In this document: piece after piece, positions 33,889 through 48,043 of the stretch
Numbering within the stretch: position 1 is the first letter of the stretch
How the letters are laid out: each line of letters opens with the position of its first letter
Assembly (NCBI GenBank): GCA_028023455.1
Contig: JAQFVV010006246.1
Coordinates: 3,773,501 to 3,837,500, forward strand
DNA length: 64,000 nucleotides
Reading direction: 5' to 3'
From: Epiperipatus broadwayi
Taxonomy: Eukaryota > Onychophora > Udeonychophora > Euonychophora > Peripatidae
Position numbers and translations under genes: made by a program
The notes under the pieces: generated by a model
The model's input: the letters and a program-made list of their open reading frames with translations, nothing else
What the model was told of the DNA's origin: nothing
Databases searched by the model: none

Positions 33889-36800
33889 GTACCAAAAATA
33901 TTAATCCAAGTAGGAATTAAACATGTATTAAAAGAATAAACTAAATGAATAAATACAATTATTAAATATAATAAAAGGTAGCTACAGATTGGAATTATTT
34001 ATGAGATATCCCGGGTTAATTTTAAGTTACCTCAGTTTTAAGAAACAGTCCATGTGCACTTTCTAACAGTTTAATGGATTTCCTGAGCAGTTTCAGTTCA
34101 TTCTTAAATCTATGGATTTGTTGGGCTTCACCAGCATTATTTAGGCAGCATTCAAGACGTATGTTTGATCAGCAATATTCTGACTTATTAGGATGGTTAA
34201 GTCAGGCATTATATGGTATAACAACAGGAAATCAGATGGTGAATGATGGACAGCAATCTAGCCATTCCTGAGGGAAGATAGCACACCGCCACTTTCTATT
34301 CCATCATTTTAAGGTTGGCTATTACTAAAACTGACCAAATTCACTTCACATCTGGGATCTGGTAAGGTGATTTTTTTGAACAACTTTACACTTGCTGATA
34401 ACTCTGCTAAGTCACTATCAATTAATAATTCAACAATAATTCTTCACTGATGAAACTCAGAATAATGTCTCCAAATAGAATCAGAAGATCTATATTTAAT
34501 AATCTTTTAACTATCTTTCTAGACTATACAATGCTATAGCCTTCCGGTAATAAATCCATTAATTAATAACATTAATTTAATCAGAAACCAAAGGAATGCA
34601 TTTAGATTAATTAATTTTAATATACTTACATTCCCAGATATTCTGATTATGATCCATTTAATTAAATTTGCTAGTGAACTTCTGTTATTTCTAATCTTGA
34701 TAGAAAAAAAACCTATTAGTGAAACTTAGCATAAACAGATTAAAATTAGCTACTATTGTTCTCTTTCCCCATAAGACCAAATTTAATAAAATATAAACTA
34801 AGAACTCTTTTCAAAACCCTTTAAAAGATTTCTAAGTTTTAAAACTATTTTAGGCCATTTATAAAATTATTATAGAAATATTAGAATTTAAATGCAAAGA
34901 AATGTATATTTCACTTATAATCAATCCCACATTAAAAGTTAAAATATTTCAATTTAAAATATTTGACCATATATCACAGTATGTGTGTAGGTGATAATAT
35001 GTGACCTATTTTTGTTGTATGAGAATATACATGTATATATATTTAACAGTTTGAAAATAAAACCGCTAAAAGAAATTCAATTATGATAAAACCCAAGGGT
35101 GCCCCATTAGAAATCTACATTAGGTGGGATTTCAGTATATATGCATAGTATACATGCACTACAATAAGTTTAGGGTTTGAAATAGTGTATGAGGATAGGT
35201 AAGATGTAAGCACAGGTGAAATGAAGATCTGCAGAGCACATCTAACTGTTTCAATATTATAAAATGCATGTCTGTGCAGATATATATGTGTTGTGTAAAC
35301 CATTTAGGAGGTATTGTAAATCAATGTAATATTAATCATATAAATCACAATGTGATAGTTTTTATTGTATGTTAATCAAAATTAGAAAGCTTATATGTGT
35401 ATAGCCTTATTCTAGAGACCTTAACTTCATTTTTTTGTTATTGTTATTAATACAGTTGTAGTCAATTGTTAAAATTATTCCAATGACTGAATTCTAAAAA
35501 GAGTTTAGAATATTGTATATTTATGTTTTTATCATCTGATCACAGTAACAGTAATAGAACTTATGTTCTCTGAGCTAGATTCAAGCATAATGGTCTGATA
35601 TATGAGAGAGAAATATATATTTTAGTGCAGGGGCATTCCAGTATGGCATTGTCCTGGTTTGAAATGAGAATTATATTCTTCAAAGCCCATGCACTACATT
35701 TTATTTTAGTCTTATTAGAATTTAATTTATAGTTGACCAGTACATTAATGGTACTAAGTGGCCAGAACATTGATGATGATCAGCATGTTTTAATATCCCA
35801 GTATTATTGTTTTTTATTATTATAAATCCAGATAGATTAGCATTTAAGTGGGTGCATCCAAATTAATGTTAAAATAATTGCCCAAACTGGCAAAGGCTTA
35901 ATAGTTGGCCTGGCTACAGTAGACCCATTGCATATTCAGTGACAAGATTGACTATTGATTTGTTGATTGTTGATCATTCATGGTAAATAGTTATTTCTTT
36001 TGAGTATTACTAGTATTTATTTATACTTATTGATAATGCTGGTCTGTATACAGTATATTTGTAATTACTCTAGGGGGTTGGTTAACTGGGCTGATCTCTC
36101 AATGTGATTTCATGGCCTCATGCTCTCTTGAATATATAAAATTACTTATATATTTTGTGATATTAAACAAAACTTTAATATCTCTTACTTTAAGAATATC
36201 TTACTTAAATACTTATATCATAAATATTATACTTTTTTATAAATTTTATATTTGAAATTGTGAACTGGGGTTGATCATGATTTTCCATCACTCCTGGAAT
36301 GATAACACTAATTCTCCATCCCATTATAATATATAAATATAATGCCATTTACCAAATCTATTTTTAAATAATAATTGAATGGCCCTCTAGCTGCCTAGTT
36401 CAATAACTTTTTACAATAAGAGAGTGAACCATCTCTTACTGTATTTTAAATCTTTTTATTTAGAGTTATCTAGAATAATAACAGCCAAAATATAGTAAGA
36501 TGTGGTCCACTTTCTTAGTGCAAAATGTTATTGAACATAGCAGTTAGAAGGCAGTTCAATTATTATTTAAAAATAGATTTGGAAAATTTCACATGACATT
36601 ATATTTATTTTTTATCATTATAAAGATATTAGTGCACACACACTACTATTTTATTGTATGCCGTGAGATACATAACCATCTCAGTACATGTGTATACGGA
36701 AAAGGTCTACTTTTTTTTTTGTTTGTTAAATATTTTTTCTGAGTTTATGTTAAATATCTGTCAGTAGATATGTGTATTTTTTTTTAAAGCATTTTATATC

Positions 36801-37326
36801 TTTAAATATATACATATTAATTTTTCCCAATGTTAAGGTATAAATATTTATAATTTTAATAGGATTGTTTGTGTATTTTTTTTAGATAAATTCAGTTATA
36901 ATATAACAGGCAATTAAGAACTGATGTTTCAAACAGAAATCATAACTACTTAGCAGTAATATTTATCTGATCCAGTTTTAAACTATAAGTGGAATTATTT
37001 TTAACTTATGTATAATCATCTAAATTAGATCTATTCTTACATAATTTAATATGCCATTATTAAATAATATAAATAAGTATTAGCTATAGCTAGCTATCAG
37101 TGTATTCATTATCTATAATAGATATGGGCTGTGTTTAGAAATGGTAAACTTTGCCATAAGATAGCTATAGCTAATGTAAATATTATATTGTATTTAATAT
37201 TGATAAATTAAGTTATGTTTAGTTTTATTTTAATAATAAAATCATATTTGATATTGCATGTGTGTAAAATAATATCAATATATCTTGAATTTCTTATGCA
37301 ATTTAATATTTCAAAATGTTTTTCAG
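33889..37326. other. Intron with sparse old repeats
   Basis: Mostly AT-rich sequence. A less AT-rich stretch at 34050-34360, including a 65-codon frame at 34074-34271, is unrecognised. The segment 35850-36110 resembles the reverse complement of 17380-17560 and is probably the same unknown interspersed repeat. The hairpin near 36664-36683 is the partner of 19095-19110. The tract ends in a TTTTTCAG acceptor. Confidence 0.45.
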
Positions 37327-37524
37327 CTTATCATTATCAACTCAATGCTTCATATGATTTGCAAAATTTTACATCTCCTGGATATCCTGATAACTATTCT
37401 AATAATTTAGATTGCACTTGGGTGATAACAGCCCCTCTAGGATATCATGTCTGGTTCAACATAACAGATTTGGATTTAGAACTTCATTCATCATGCAATT
37501 ATGATAAAATTTCTCTTCAACAAG
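37327..37524 (+). CDS. CUB-domain exon (first half of third CUB)
   Basis: Internal exon: acceptor TTTTTCAG, donor GTAGGA. Two leading bases (CT) complete the A left by 23342-23549 (Thr), then 65 codons and one trailing base. The reading shows the CUB N-terminal half: NFTSPGYPDNYSNN, LDCTWVITAPLGYHVWF, ITDLDLELHSSCNYDKISLQQ. The second and third canonical cysteines are present (DCTW and SSCNYD), but there is no cysteine at the usual CGG start, so the cysteine before Trp has no obvious partner. Sequons N-A-S, N-F-T and N-I-T suggest heavy N-glycosylation. An upstream ATG at 37215 is inside the intron and gives a spurious extension. The phase-1 borders of this CUB match those of its neighbours. 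Confidence 0.92.
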
Positions 37525-38599
37525 GTAGGAATACAATAACATTTCATTAATATAGATGCACTTGTCTTGTACATATTAAATTTTTTATTTCAAGTTCTTT
37601 ACAACTAAAATCTTTTTCCATATGTGTTTTTATCCATCCCCAATCAAAAATATTTGCATCTTTTTTATGTTTTTTAAATATCCAAAGCTTATTCTTGTTT
37701 CTAAAACTTTGAATAACATTTTTGTATAATGATATTTTTTTTCTGTTGTTTTATTATTAACCTTTTATTTAAACAAAGAAATACGAGTAATTTATTTTCA
37801 AATAAAAGGTTATAAATAAGGACTTGTGTAAACTATAAAGTCAGTTAAGAAAATAAGTAAATGATAATATTCATCATCTTATTCTGTATGTCTAAAATAT
37901 ATTTTAACAATGTATGAAGTCTTCATTTCATTTTTTTTTTTTACTTAAAAAATTTAGGTTTATTAATAATAGGTATATACAAATGTTTTCAGTGATATTT
38001 ATAAATATTTATATTGTAATAGGTTCTCCAAGAGTTTGTGTAGAATGAGATGAGATCTGATTTGTCTGTTTAATCAGATCGTAGATCAGAGGAAAATTAG
38101 TGTGTATTTAGGACATTTTTATGTCCATACATTAATCAGATATTTGTGTGTTTCTTTTACCTGCTATAGAGTTTATCAATCATTAGGATTGATGTCATTT
38201 TGTAGGTAGGGTATTTTGAGCAGTTTTCATGTTTTTTTGTGTAGAAACTTTGAGGAGAGCATTCTGTCTTTCTTTTGTAGTTTTGAAAGGGTAGCAACGA
38301 AGAAAGAGTTTCTTCTGATATTTGTAAGTGAATATGGCCATTCTAAGAAAATAAAATTAAAAAGAGACAAGTTTTGCAATGACTGTACAAATCAATCTGT
38401 GAATCATAAATATATTCACATATAAAACACACTAGTCTATTTTTATCTTTATTTAATATTTTGTACCCTGTCTTTTAATTTCTTTAGCAGAAAACTTTTT
38501 CATCTGAAATAATTGAGCACCATATCTAATTGTACCTCTTCATTGCATTTTTTTTTTTGCTATATGTTATAAAAACAATCAATATTTTTTTCTTTTACA
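37525..38599. other. Intron
   Basis: First part of a 10.4-kb intron. A 69-codon frame at 38216-38425 shows no family features. Nothing else recognised before the LINE remnant. Confidence 0.5.
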
Positions 38600-40060
38600 A
38601 ATGTCTTTAAAATAATTCTTATAACATACATGAGTCTATGAAAATCATGCCCAACATTCACTATAAAACATTCTTTTAAAAAGTCTTACATTGCTCATTC
38701 ATTTTAGATATCTAATCTAACAAAGGTATGCTTTTACTAGAATAGACCATATTATCACATCCAGCAAGTTGAACAATGTATTGCTTGGTTTTAGGATCTT
38801 GCCATTGTATTTTTAAAAATTTACAAAGCATCATTAAATGAAATTTTTCTAATATATAAGTATTGTACCAGTAGGTTGTTCAAGTTTCATTTCCATACAA
38901 TAAATTAGATAAAAATAATAGCTCTATACATAAATTAACTTTGTTGCAGTCATTATTTTCTTGTGACGAAATACCCTATATTTTAATTTGTTAAAAGCAC
39001 ATCTCAACATTTAAATACAGATTTTATTCAAGTTTAAAATTGCTGAAATTGTCACTAGTTAATAAAAACTAGATCTTTTTGAACATTAATCATTAAACCA
39101 AATTTTTATATAATCCATTCAAAACATTTAATATGTTTTATAGATCACCTTTAACTGGCAAAAATAGTACAATCATCAATATAATATAGAATCCATGAGA
39201 ACCATATTCTAGTTGTCACTTTTAATTGATTTAAATTACAAATTAAACTATCTATAAACAAATTTAAAACACCAATGTCATAAAAATTGAAAACAATGCT
39301 GAAGTGAATATACATCCTTCAAATTTTTATTTGAAATATCTCAGATTTTGCACCTGAAGTAATTATGCTTCTCTCATTCCATTATATAAAAGTTGTATAA
39401 TGCAAGTAAACTTTGGTAGACAACCAATTGGTTTCAAACAATGCCTTGGACTTGTTCAATTATTTGAATCTAATGGCTTCGTCAAATTAATAAAAGAAAT
39501 AATAAATAAATCACTTTTTTGTTTCTGATGTTTTCTTATATTTGCCATATTTATTGGACTTTTTGATTTCGTAAAATTACATTGAGTCTTTGGTAATTAT
39601 TCATCTATGAGCCAGAGCAACCTATTCAATATATTTTTTGAAAGTGCCTTTGTCATAATGGATAATAATGATATTCTACAACAATTATTGCAATCCTGTT
39701 TACTATCTTTATCATGCATTACATCATTGAGTCTATGTGTGCCTAAAAAGTTTCAATATTTTGAATCTTAATTATGACCACTGGTATTTTAAAATCTCTT
39801 CAGGTGTTTCATCAGGACCTGCAATCTTTTCATATTACATAAAACTGCTTTGACTTCATTTAGCTGGATATCTTTGTTCAAATTTAAATAAATAGATTGA
39901 AAGGATATATCAATAAAAGTCACCATCTCAATTCTGTATCATTAATCAAAAGATGATCAAAGTATTCCTTCCACCTGTTCAAAATATCATTATCATCATA
40001 TAAAAGAGTTCCATTTCTGGATTTAATAAGATTGTATTATTATTTCTCAGGTAAAGATAT
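38600..40060 (-). mobile_element. Degenerate non-LTR retrotransposon (LINE), minus strand
   Basis: Read on the minus strand from high to low coordinates, the remnant shows RT blocks across many stops and shifts. A WKEYFDHLL block (about 39990-39960) comes first, then a GPDETPEEI block (39796-39826) equivalent to the usual GPDGIPAEI. Next are LLSIMTKALSKNILNRLL (about 39600-39680), YIDDCTIFA at 39157-39189 (the RT YxDD box, here Y-I-D-D), and a C-terminal EKFHL and IQWQD block near 38790-38860. No open frame of length survives. The class is a RTE/CR1/Jockey-like LINE; I cannot place it more exactly. No endonuclease domain was recognised upstream (above 40060). Confidence 0.72.
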
Positions 40061-43000
40061 CATTAATACTAACACTATAAAATAAATCAAAACATGCCAA
40101 CAAAAATTAAAAGCAATCATAGACAACAACAAAGATGAAATGATAAAATATGAATAGTCACCTATGAACAATGCTGATGATTCATGGAACTATCAAATGG
40201 ATATCAGCAATAGTTGTAGTCATAAAGAACCTGCATATTATAGTTGTTCAAATCCTAGTTGGACTTAAGACTACAAGCATAGAGTCTAGATGGGCATGGC
40301 CATGAAGTACCATGCAGCAATGAAAAGCCATCAGATCAGATGTTGTTGGTCAAGAGAATACTAACTGTGAGACCCACAGAAAAAAGACTATTGATGATGA
40401 ATCCAGATCTGAAGATAAAGTAAGATAATGATTTAAACATACATTAGCTAATCTCAATAGTTACATACTCAAAGCTAATTTCAGCTAAAAAGAGAGAATG
40501 TTGTCAGTAAATACAATTGTTCTCACTAAGGAATTGGAACTGCCTATAAAACAGCTTTATTTGATAGAAAAAAATGTTATTAATTGCATGTAGGACTGGA
40601 ATTATTCTAATAATAACATATCTTGCACAGTAATACAGTTATGTGTATCGGCAACAAATATTTGATCTCACATTAGACAAGCCAATATCACTGAAAGTGT
40701 TAGATTTATTGGAATAAGTCATGGCATTTCTCCAATTCTGTGGTTGTTTCTGACAATGATTATGCATTTGTAATCTCACCAATCTCGATAAATTGTGAAC
40801 TTTATAACTATTACAAAATATATATTATTACTATAAATAGACACAGTACATATTTTATTGATTTACTTGTATCTTAATTATTTGCTCATTAACTGAAAAA
40901 CACTATTTATTAACAGAAAAGCATATATACATAACAGATGTACTGAAATTGATGGACTTACTTTAAAAGGAAAAAATATGTTTATAGAAATGTCAATAAT
41001 TATTAATATTAAACCATAAAGCATCACATGATCATTATTCTTTATGGTTACACAAGCTGTTTTTCACAGAGGTAAAACTCTCCATACAGTAGAACCACTC
41101 AATGCAAGCCAAAGTAATCAATGAATGCAGAGAGGTTTGTGCATAAAATCTGTCTAGTGCCTACTCATCCAATACCACCAACTCAGTGAATTATTAATAT
41201 CTTTATCCAAATAATGATAATATAATTGCATATTCTTATCAGAAATTTAACTTGGAATATTATGGCTCTCTTTACTTTGTCTTGATTAAACTTTTCAAGA
41301 TCTTATCATGTGAATGGGTTTTTTTAGAGTGAACATAATAATGCTCTGAAAAGTCATTTCTTGTTCTTAAAAAACCTAATGATTTTGTAGATCAATTTAT
41401 TGCAAATTCAATAATTATTATGTTTAGGAAATGCTCAACAATTTGCTTCTAAAATAAACACAAATGTCTGATAAAAACTAAATTTTGTATGAAGTGGATT
41501 GCAAGTTATCTCTCTAAAATGCTTAATTTTAGTTTTTTATTTTAACTCTCTTCAAAAATAGACCAGATTAACTACGAAGACTTCTTCACAAAATTCTATA
41601 ACAACAAAACTAATTTTAATAAAAATATTGTAAAATTTTCTAAAGAGAAGTTTGATCAATTACTAAATAACAAAAAATTATAGGCATGATTTATAAAATC
41701 TTATAGCACTCATATAATTGATATTTAATTTTAGAATTTCATAATATTATACAGAGGGATATTTTTTAAAAGTTGCCCACTTTGTAAATGACAATGAATT
41801 ATGTAATGAATTTAGATAGGCTATTTATTTTACCTGGTCACATTAAAAACTGTTATATAGGCTTCCATCTCCATTGAGTTGGACTCTAAAATAAGAATAT
41901 GATAAAGTAACTTGGTCACAATATCTTTTTGAAAAAGAGCAACAGTGCTCACATTAACAGAACTCTCTTCACTTTCATATTGTTTAATTCTTAAACTATT
42001 CTGCATACATTAGAGAATTCTCCTCTCGTCATTAGTTTCAACACATCCCCTCCATGTCCTGGAATGCATTTTCTGAAAATAATGAAGATTGCTGTATTCC
42101 CAAAGGATCTTTACCCAGTCATGATAGTATAACATTAAAATAAAATGAACAAACAACTTTCATATTTCAGCAAATTTATTCTTAAGCTGAATTATAAATA
42201 TGTATATACAGGAATTATAATATTAACAAAAATAACTATTGTTGCCTGCAATAATTTGTGAATAACTTTAAATAGAGCGAATCTACTATATTTCTTCCTT
42301 TACTGCTATTATTCACAGTTCATAAATATGAGTACTTATTTCCCATTGTCACTAATATACTAACATGACTTCATTTAGTCCATTTAGATTATATTTTCTA
42401 AGTACACTTTTCTCCCCTTTAATTAAGAGAGAAGCCACTAACTTTCAACAATGCTTTGTTTTTCTTGACAGCCACTGTTGTACCAATTCTTGTAAAACTT
42501 TTAGAGAGAGTTCTTTTTATATCTCATTTGCATAATCATTATTCATACTTTTAATTGTATGTTTCTAAAGGGAATTATTTCCAGGAGGAAACTGTTTAAA
42601 TTGCTGGCACTAATTACATAAATAAAAATAGTACTTTATTTACAATATTCACAATGATATCAGATCTGATCAGTGTAGAAACATATCATTAAAAGACTGC
42701 CTAGAAAGAAATTGCAAATTTTGTGGCTTGAGAAACCACAAAGCTCATTAATCTTCTAAATCAAATTTAATTTTCAAAACCAATTTGTAAATGAAAACCT
42801 AATCAATATTAACACATTGCAATGCATAAATTTTTATCAATAATTTAAACTCTTGACTTGTACAATAAACCCTCAACTTGGAGGTAGTTCAGGAAAGAAA
42901 TTTATATAAATAATATATTCTACAATAAATAAATTAAACATGAGCATTTCAAGTTTTATTATTGAATCCAAAAAGAAAACAACTCTTTCTTAAATGAAAG

Positions 43001-44259
43001 ATCAAATCATTTAAACTCAAAAAAAATAATAATAATAATAATTGGAAAAAAAAAATCACTAAGCCATTTGATGCAAAAACAACTTTAACAAATGTCATAA
43101 GAAATTAACCTCCTCAAAATACAAACATTCTATTAAACAATAAGCCTGTATACTGATGTCATCTAAAAAATAAATTTATCTCGTGTTTTTGAAATTATAA
43201 ATGGTTTTCACATCAAGAAGCAGATTTTGCAAATGGACCTCTGAAAAGGTATTTGTAGAATTAAACTGATAAGTTTTTGCTTATTATTTTTTTACAATTA
43301 ATCCTAAATTCATTTTGTTTATTTCCATTAATATTGTCTACATTTCACTTCATCCAATCAATTTCTTTTTTTCACATGAAGCTAAGTATTACAGAAATAA
43401 TTGTTAGGAGACTAAATTCCAAACAATAACTGTTTACTATCATAACTATTTTTTATAACAAACTTTTCAGTAATTGGTGTGAGAATACTAATAAATAATA
43501 ATTAAATTTTTATCAGTTTAAATAATTTATTGAGATCAACACATGTTTTTAACTACATTCTCGTACTTTATATTCTCATTCAGTGTATACATCTATAAAT
43601 TACAGCAGCACTGTATTGTCTCTCAACTTTTCCTGATCATACGAATAGGAGATCTCAATATATCTTTTTCCACATTTATAAATTAATACACCTTTTCAAC
43701 AAACCACTCATGAATGCTTATAGATTTTTTTTCTCCAATTCTATTGTTTTCTACAAAAATTAACATATTCTCTTAATGACTTTCATCTACTTAAATTACA
43801 TTTTTTTATCAAACCCATCTGCACTCAAGTTATTACTCTCATTAGACTTTCAAGTTCGACTTAGTATTGTGTATAAAAGAACTAATAGAATTATTTTTAA
43901 AACTACAATGTCTGCTCAAATTCTTTCTGAAATGTTAGGAAATTGAAACTCTTTCACTAAATATAATCAGGTTTGTTTTTCTTTCATTAATGTTATTTAT
44001 CCACCCTAAGGCATTACACATAAAAGGCCAAAGTCTAGTCTTTTTTAAAAAAAAATTAGATAAAAATTACTTTGAATTAAAAATATCACTACAAGTTGTA
44101 CAGTAGAATCAGCCATTGATTTAAAACAAAATATATAAACAGAAATCAAGAAATTTTAAACAACTATCTTTCAACAAAAACATCCCAAATATGTTTTACT
44201 AATCATCATAACTCTTCAAAAAAATGTCTATAAATGCTAAATACACATTGCTCAATGTA
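40061..44259. other. AT-rich intron, mostly featureless
   Basis: A less AT-rich segment at 40140-40440 contains GTTCAAATCCTAG, which resembles a tRNA T-arm, but no A box or second copy was found. It could also be the upstream continuation of the LINE. From 40440 onward no gene or recognised repeat is visible, only low-complexity A+T sequence such as the (AAT)n run near 43022-43042. Confidence 0.5.
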
Positions 44260-45390
44260 TTAGTAAACTAAATGAAAGTAAACCACACTTCTGCATGCTA
44301 TAAATAAACAGCCCTCCCATGTCAATAAATGTTAATAAAGAATAGGCAGACCATCTGTTTCTTAAGCTTAGATGATATTTAAGTGAACCTTTATTGATAT
44401 TATTGGAAATTTATATATTAACCAGATTTTAATCATAGCTTAAGTCTTTCAAAAACTAGATTTATATATTACAGGACAAAGACAGCATTTCATTTTTAAC
44501 TATGCAATATTATCACAATTTTATAAATGTAAACACTCGTAACCTAAAATATATGTAAATTAAATAGAAGAAAACCAATAAGCACTTCTGCATCAATAAT
44601 TAATAGAGCATACCTTATCCTGCCTACTTATTAGCAGTGCTGGAAATAGAATGTAATATTTACATATTAGCCAGATTTTAAATATAGCTTACCTTATTGA
44701 AATTAGATTTATATATTACAGAACCAAAACAGCCTCATTTTTATGACCTGCAATATTAACACAAATTAGTTTTATAAATGAAATTACAAATAGTTTAATT
44801 TATATCTAAATAATGCAGAAGTGGAATATTAATAGACATTTATTGATGCATGTGTAGTGCATTTAACTTCTATTTAATTTACATATACATTGAGTTATGT
44901 ATGTTTTGTATTTACATTTATAAAATTAATTTGTATTAAAATTACAGAACATTAAAAATAAGGTACCATCTTTGTCCTATAATATATAAATCTAATTTCA
45001 GAAAGATTTAAACTATATTTAAAATCAGGTTAGTATATAAATATCATATTCTATTTCCTGCAATGTTAATAAATGATTGCTTTAATACCATTTAAGCTTA
45101 AGGAATAGGTGGTTCACCTATTCTTTATTAACATTTATTTTTATAGTAGTGTTACTTATAATGTTCTGAAGTGACATACTGTTTAATTTGGATACACATT
45201 AAACTACACATATTAGTATTTACATTTATAAAACTAACTTGTGTTAATATTACAAGCTATTAAAAATGAGACACCATTTTGGTTCTGTAATACATAATTC
45301 TAATATTTCAGAAATATTCAAGTTAGATTTAACATCTGACTAATATATAAATATCACTCTCTGTTTTCAGAAGTGTTGAACATTTCAGAC
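44260..45390. repeat. Mirror-symmetric cluster of four related repeat units
   Basis: Two units in one orientation (about 44399-44540 and 44645-44800; shared blocks CCAGATTTTAA, TAGATTTATATATTACAG, AATATTA and TTTTATAAATG) face two in the other (about 44916-45060 and 45220-45375; CATTTATAAAA, ATTACA, ATATATAA and AATATCA). Outer spacers are mirrored too: AATGTTAATAAAGAATAGGC near 44328 against CCTATTCTTTATTAACATTT near 45118. The centre is near 44870. The units are 150-170 bases, highly AT-rich and non-coding, so a foldback or MITE-derived array is likely. Confidence 0.65.
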
Positions 45391-47896
45391 ATTTCATTAT
45401 TTAAATAATTGTCATTCTAATAATTATTCTTTTCACAGAAATTAAACTAACAAATTATATCCTGGTGATTGTGATCATTCCCTCAAAAATCCAGAAGTGA
45501 ATCTCTATATTTAATAATCCCATTCCAATATTCATGATCTCTCATTATTAACATTATGGAATCTCTCATTGGGGATAAAGTACAACATATTATTATTCCC
45601 CAAATTTCCAACATAATTTTCCAAAAGGTTTCCTTTTTATTCAATGGTTACTATTTTTAGATCTTCAATTGATTGTATTAAAAACAAAATTAATTGCACC
45701 AACTGTCATGCAATTGAACATTATTTCAATCTTTGATTCAATTCCTATTCCCACACTTATTAAATTTTTATAACATAACATTCTCATTTTTTTTATCTAA
45801 TCATGAACCTTGTATTAAATTGAATATATATTATATTAAATGAAAAATAATATTTAGTCTTATAATTTCAATTTAATCCTCAGGATTCACTTTTGAATTT
45901 ACATAAATCCCCTATTATGCATGACTTACCAGTAATTCAAATCTAAACTATATTACATACATGAAAGATGTGGACTTTTTCCCTTCAAAAAATTTCTAGA
46001 TTTTCACAATTCTAGGCAATTATAGTAAAGAATATTGTCTTCAATCCAATATTGACAGATCCTTAATTTGGAAGATAACTTCTGGGGAAATAGATTTTTA
46101 GACTTCTCTATTAGTCTATTTTCTTATTCTCTTAGAACCAATACTCAAAACTAGATACTAACATTATTCCAAAAAATGATTAATTTTTTAGCAAAGACAT
46201 ATTTATTTATACTTACCAAGATCTCACTTATTAACATATTAATACTTTCAAAACTATACATGCCTATAATCAAATTTATTAATTCTTTATTAAAAACATA
46301 ATTCACTTATTTTGGATTAATTTTAATTAATAAATGCAAAAACATGCTGAATTTAATGATATATTTTGGCATTTTATTCCCATTTTTTATTTATAATGCT
46401 CAATTAATGTTTTAATTACTTTTCATAATCTAATTCCATTTATATATGGGTTAAAGGAAATAATACTTTTTTATACTTTTATATCTATTATAATTATTAA
46501 TACATACAAATTCACTGCATACCTATTCCTCATTATTTGTAAGCAAAATCAAATATTAAGATGCAAAATATTACATTCACCAACATCCAAAAAACGGTTT
46601 TCATCAATAATCATTATATATTTAAGAAGTTCATAATTTATTTCAAGAATATAGATACTTAATCAAAATCAATCTCAATGCTCTTTTAAAAAATTTCTTC
46701 CTTTTGACTAAACTGAAACTTTCTAAGGGTATTACTACTTATTTATTATATGACAGAAATGGGGAATGTGTGTGTATTATTCTTATAACTTTATTGTGAT
46801 TAGCAAAGATATAGAAAAATCATAACCAATATAAATCACTCATACATCATTGCTAAATGAACTTATTAATAATTCAGAGAGTGCTCTTTTCAAATATTAG
46901 AGCAACAAAATTAATCAAATGTACTTTGTGTTTTTTGGGGTACCATTTCATTTTAAATTCCAATATAAATTCCTATCACTATTTTTTTAACAAATTTTCA
47001 AAAATTAAAATAAGAGATAAAACCTTAGCTCTACCTGATATTTATTCAGCTATATAGAGATTTCTTTTATCTGAAAATTTGAAAACAGTGACTAAACAAT
47101 CATCTAACTGCATACTTTCATTCTAAATAACATTATATAGTTATATAAAATTTAGAAATATATACCATTGTATGATATTTTTGACTTGGTTTTGTATAAA
47201 TATAACATTGATATGATATTATCATTTCATCTCTTTGGTCTAATATGTAATCTATCAGAGTATTCATTATTTTTTCACTTTAAAAAATAAATTTATATTA
47301 AAAATAAAAAATCTTATATATAGGGTGCATATATTGCAAATTATTTTGCATTGTATGCAAATGATGAAAATTTCATTGTTTTTGGTAAATTATTATCAGT
47401 TTTTAAAAATAGTCTCAATTTTAACATCATTCCTTCTTATTTACTCAATTTTTTTATTATTTTGCTAATAATAATTCACTCTTTCATACTCTGAAATTAC
47501 AATTTGTAAAAAAAAAATATTATTTTATGGGTTTGTAACAGAATTAATGTAGTGATTTTATTAAATTTTTAACATTGTATGACTTTGTAACTGTTTTTGT
47601 TATATATATTAGGAAAGTTTTTTTAAAAATAATTGACTATAGTTAAGCACAAAAAAAATAAAATTTTGTTATTGTTATTGTTAGTGTTTTTTAATGGGAA
47701 GGGAGATGTAAGGATAGCCTGTTTGCCTATGTAAATGGGTCTACTATTGCTGAGATATATAGTGATCTGAAATAGATAAGTATAAATAATAAAGTATATT
47801 TATTTGATCTGTTGATGACGATGGTCAAACAATAGCTCAATAAAATTGAAATAGAAATATTAAGAAGATGTCTGAAATAACTTTTATTTTTTTAAG
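45391..47896. other. AT-rich intron
   Basis: No gene or recognised repeat. The 66-codon frame at 46857-47057 has no family features. The stretch ends with a T-rich acceptor (TTTTTTTAAG) for the next exon. Confidence 0.6.
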
Positions 47897-48043
47897 ATCA
47901 ACCTTTTTATGTATTACTGACTATCTGCAGCCATAATACTTCTCACTTGCCACTAGTGAATAAATATGGTAATAGTTTAACTGTAAAGTTTACCACTGAC
48001 AAGAGTAGAACAAGAAGAGGGTTTTCTGCTATTTATAAAGCAG
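47897..48043 (+). CDS. CUB-domain exon (second half of third CUB)
   Basis: Found by reading splice-compatible frames; it contains no usable ATG. The acceptor is TTTTTTTAAG and the donor GTAAGT. Two leading bases (AT) complete the G left by 37327-37524 (Asp), then 48 codons and one trailing base (G). The reading gives the closing CUB half: a VLLTICSHNTSHLP block, then GNSLTVKFTTDKS, then RRGFSAIYKA. The cysteine in TICSHN is the partner of SSCNYD in the previous exon; the usual C-G after it is C-S. An N-T-S sequon is present. The donor leaves G, which with TT of 58714-58895 gives Val directly before the next CUB's CGG. The second-half exons of this gene are 200, 208 and 147 bases, and this one is the shortest. 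Confidence 0.85.

Noticed and set aside
35561-35770. Minus-strand frame with a LNSNKTKIKCSAW block resembling the LINE RT region after the YxDD box
   Set aside because: A single weak block without neighbouring RT motifs in any frame; not enough to call a LINE.
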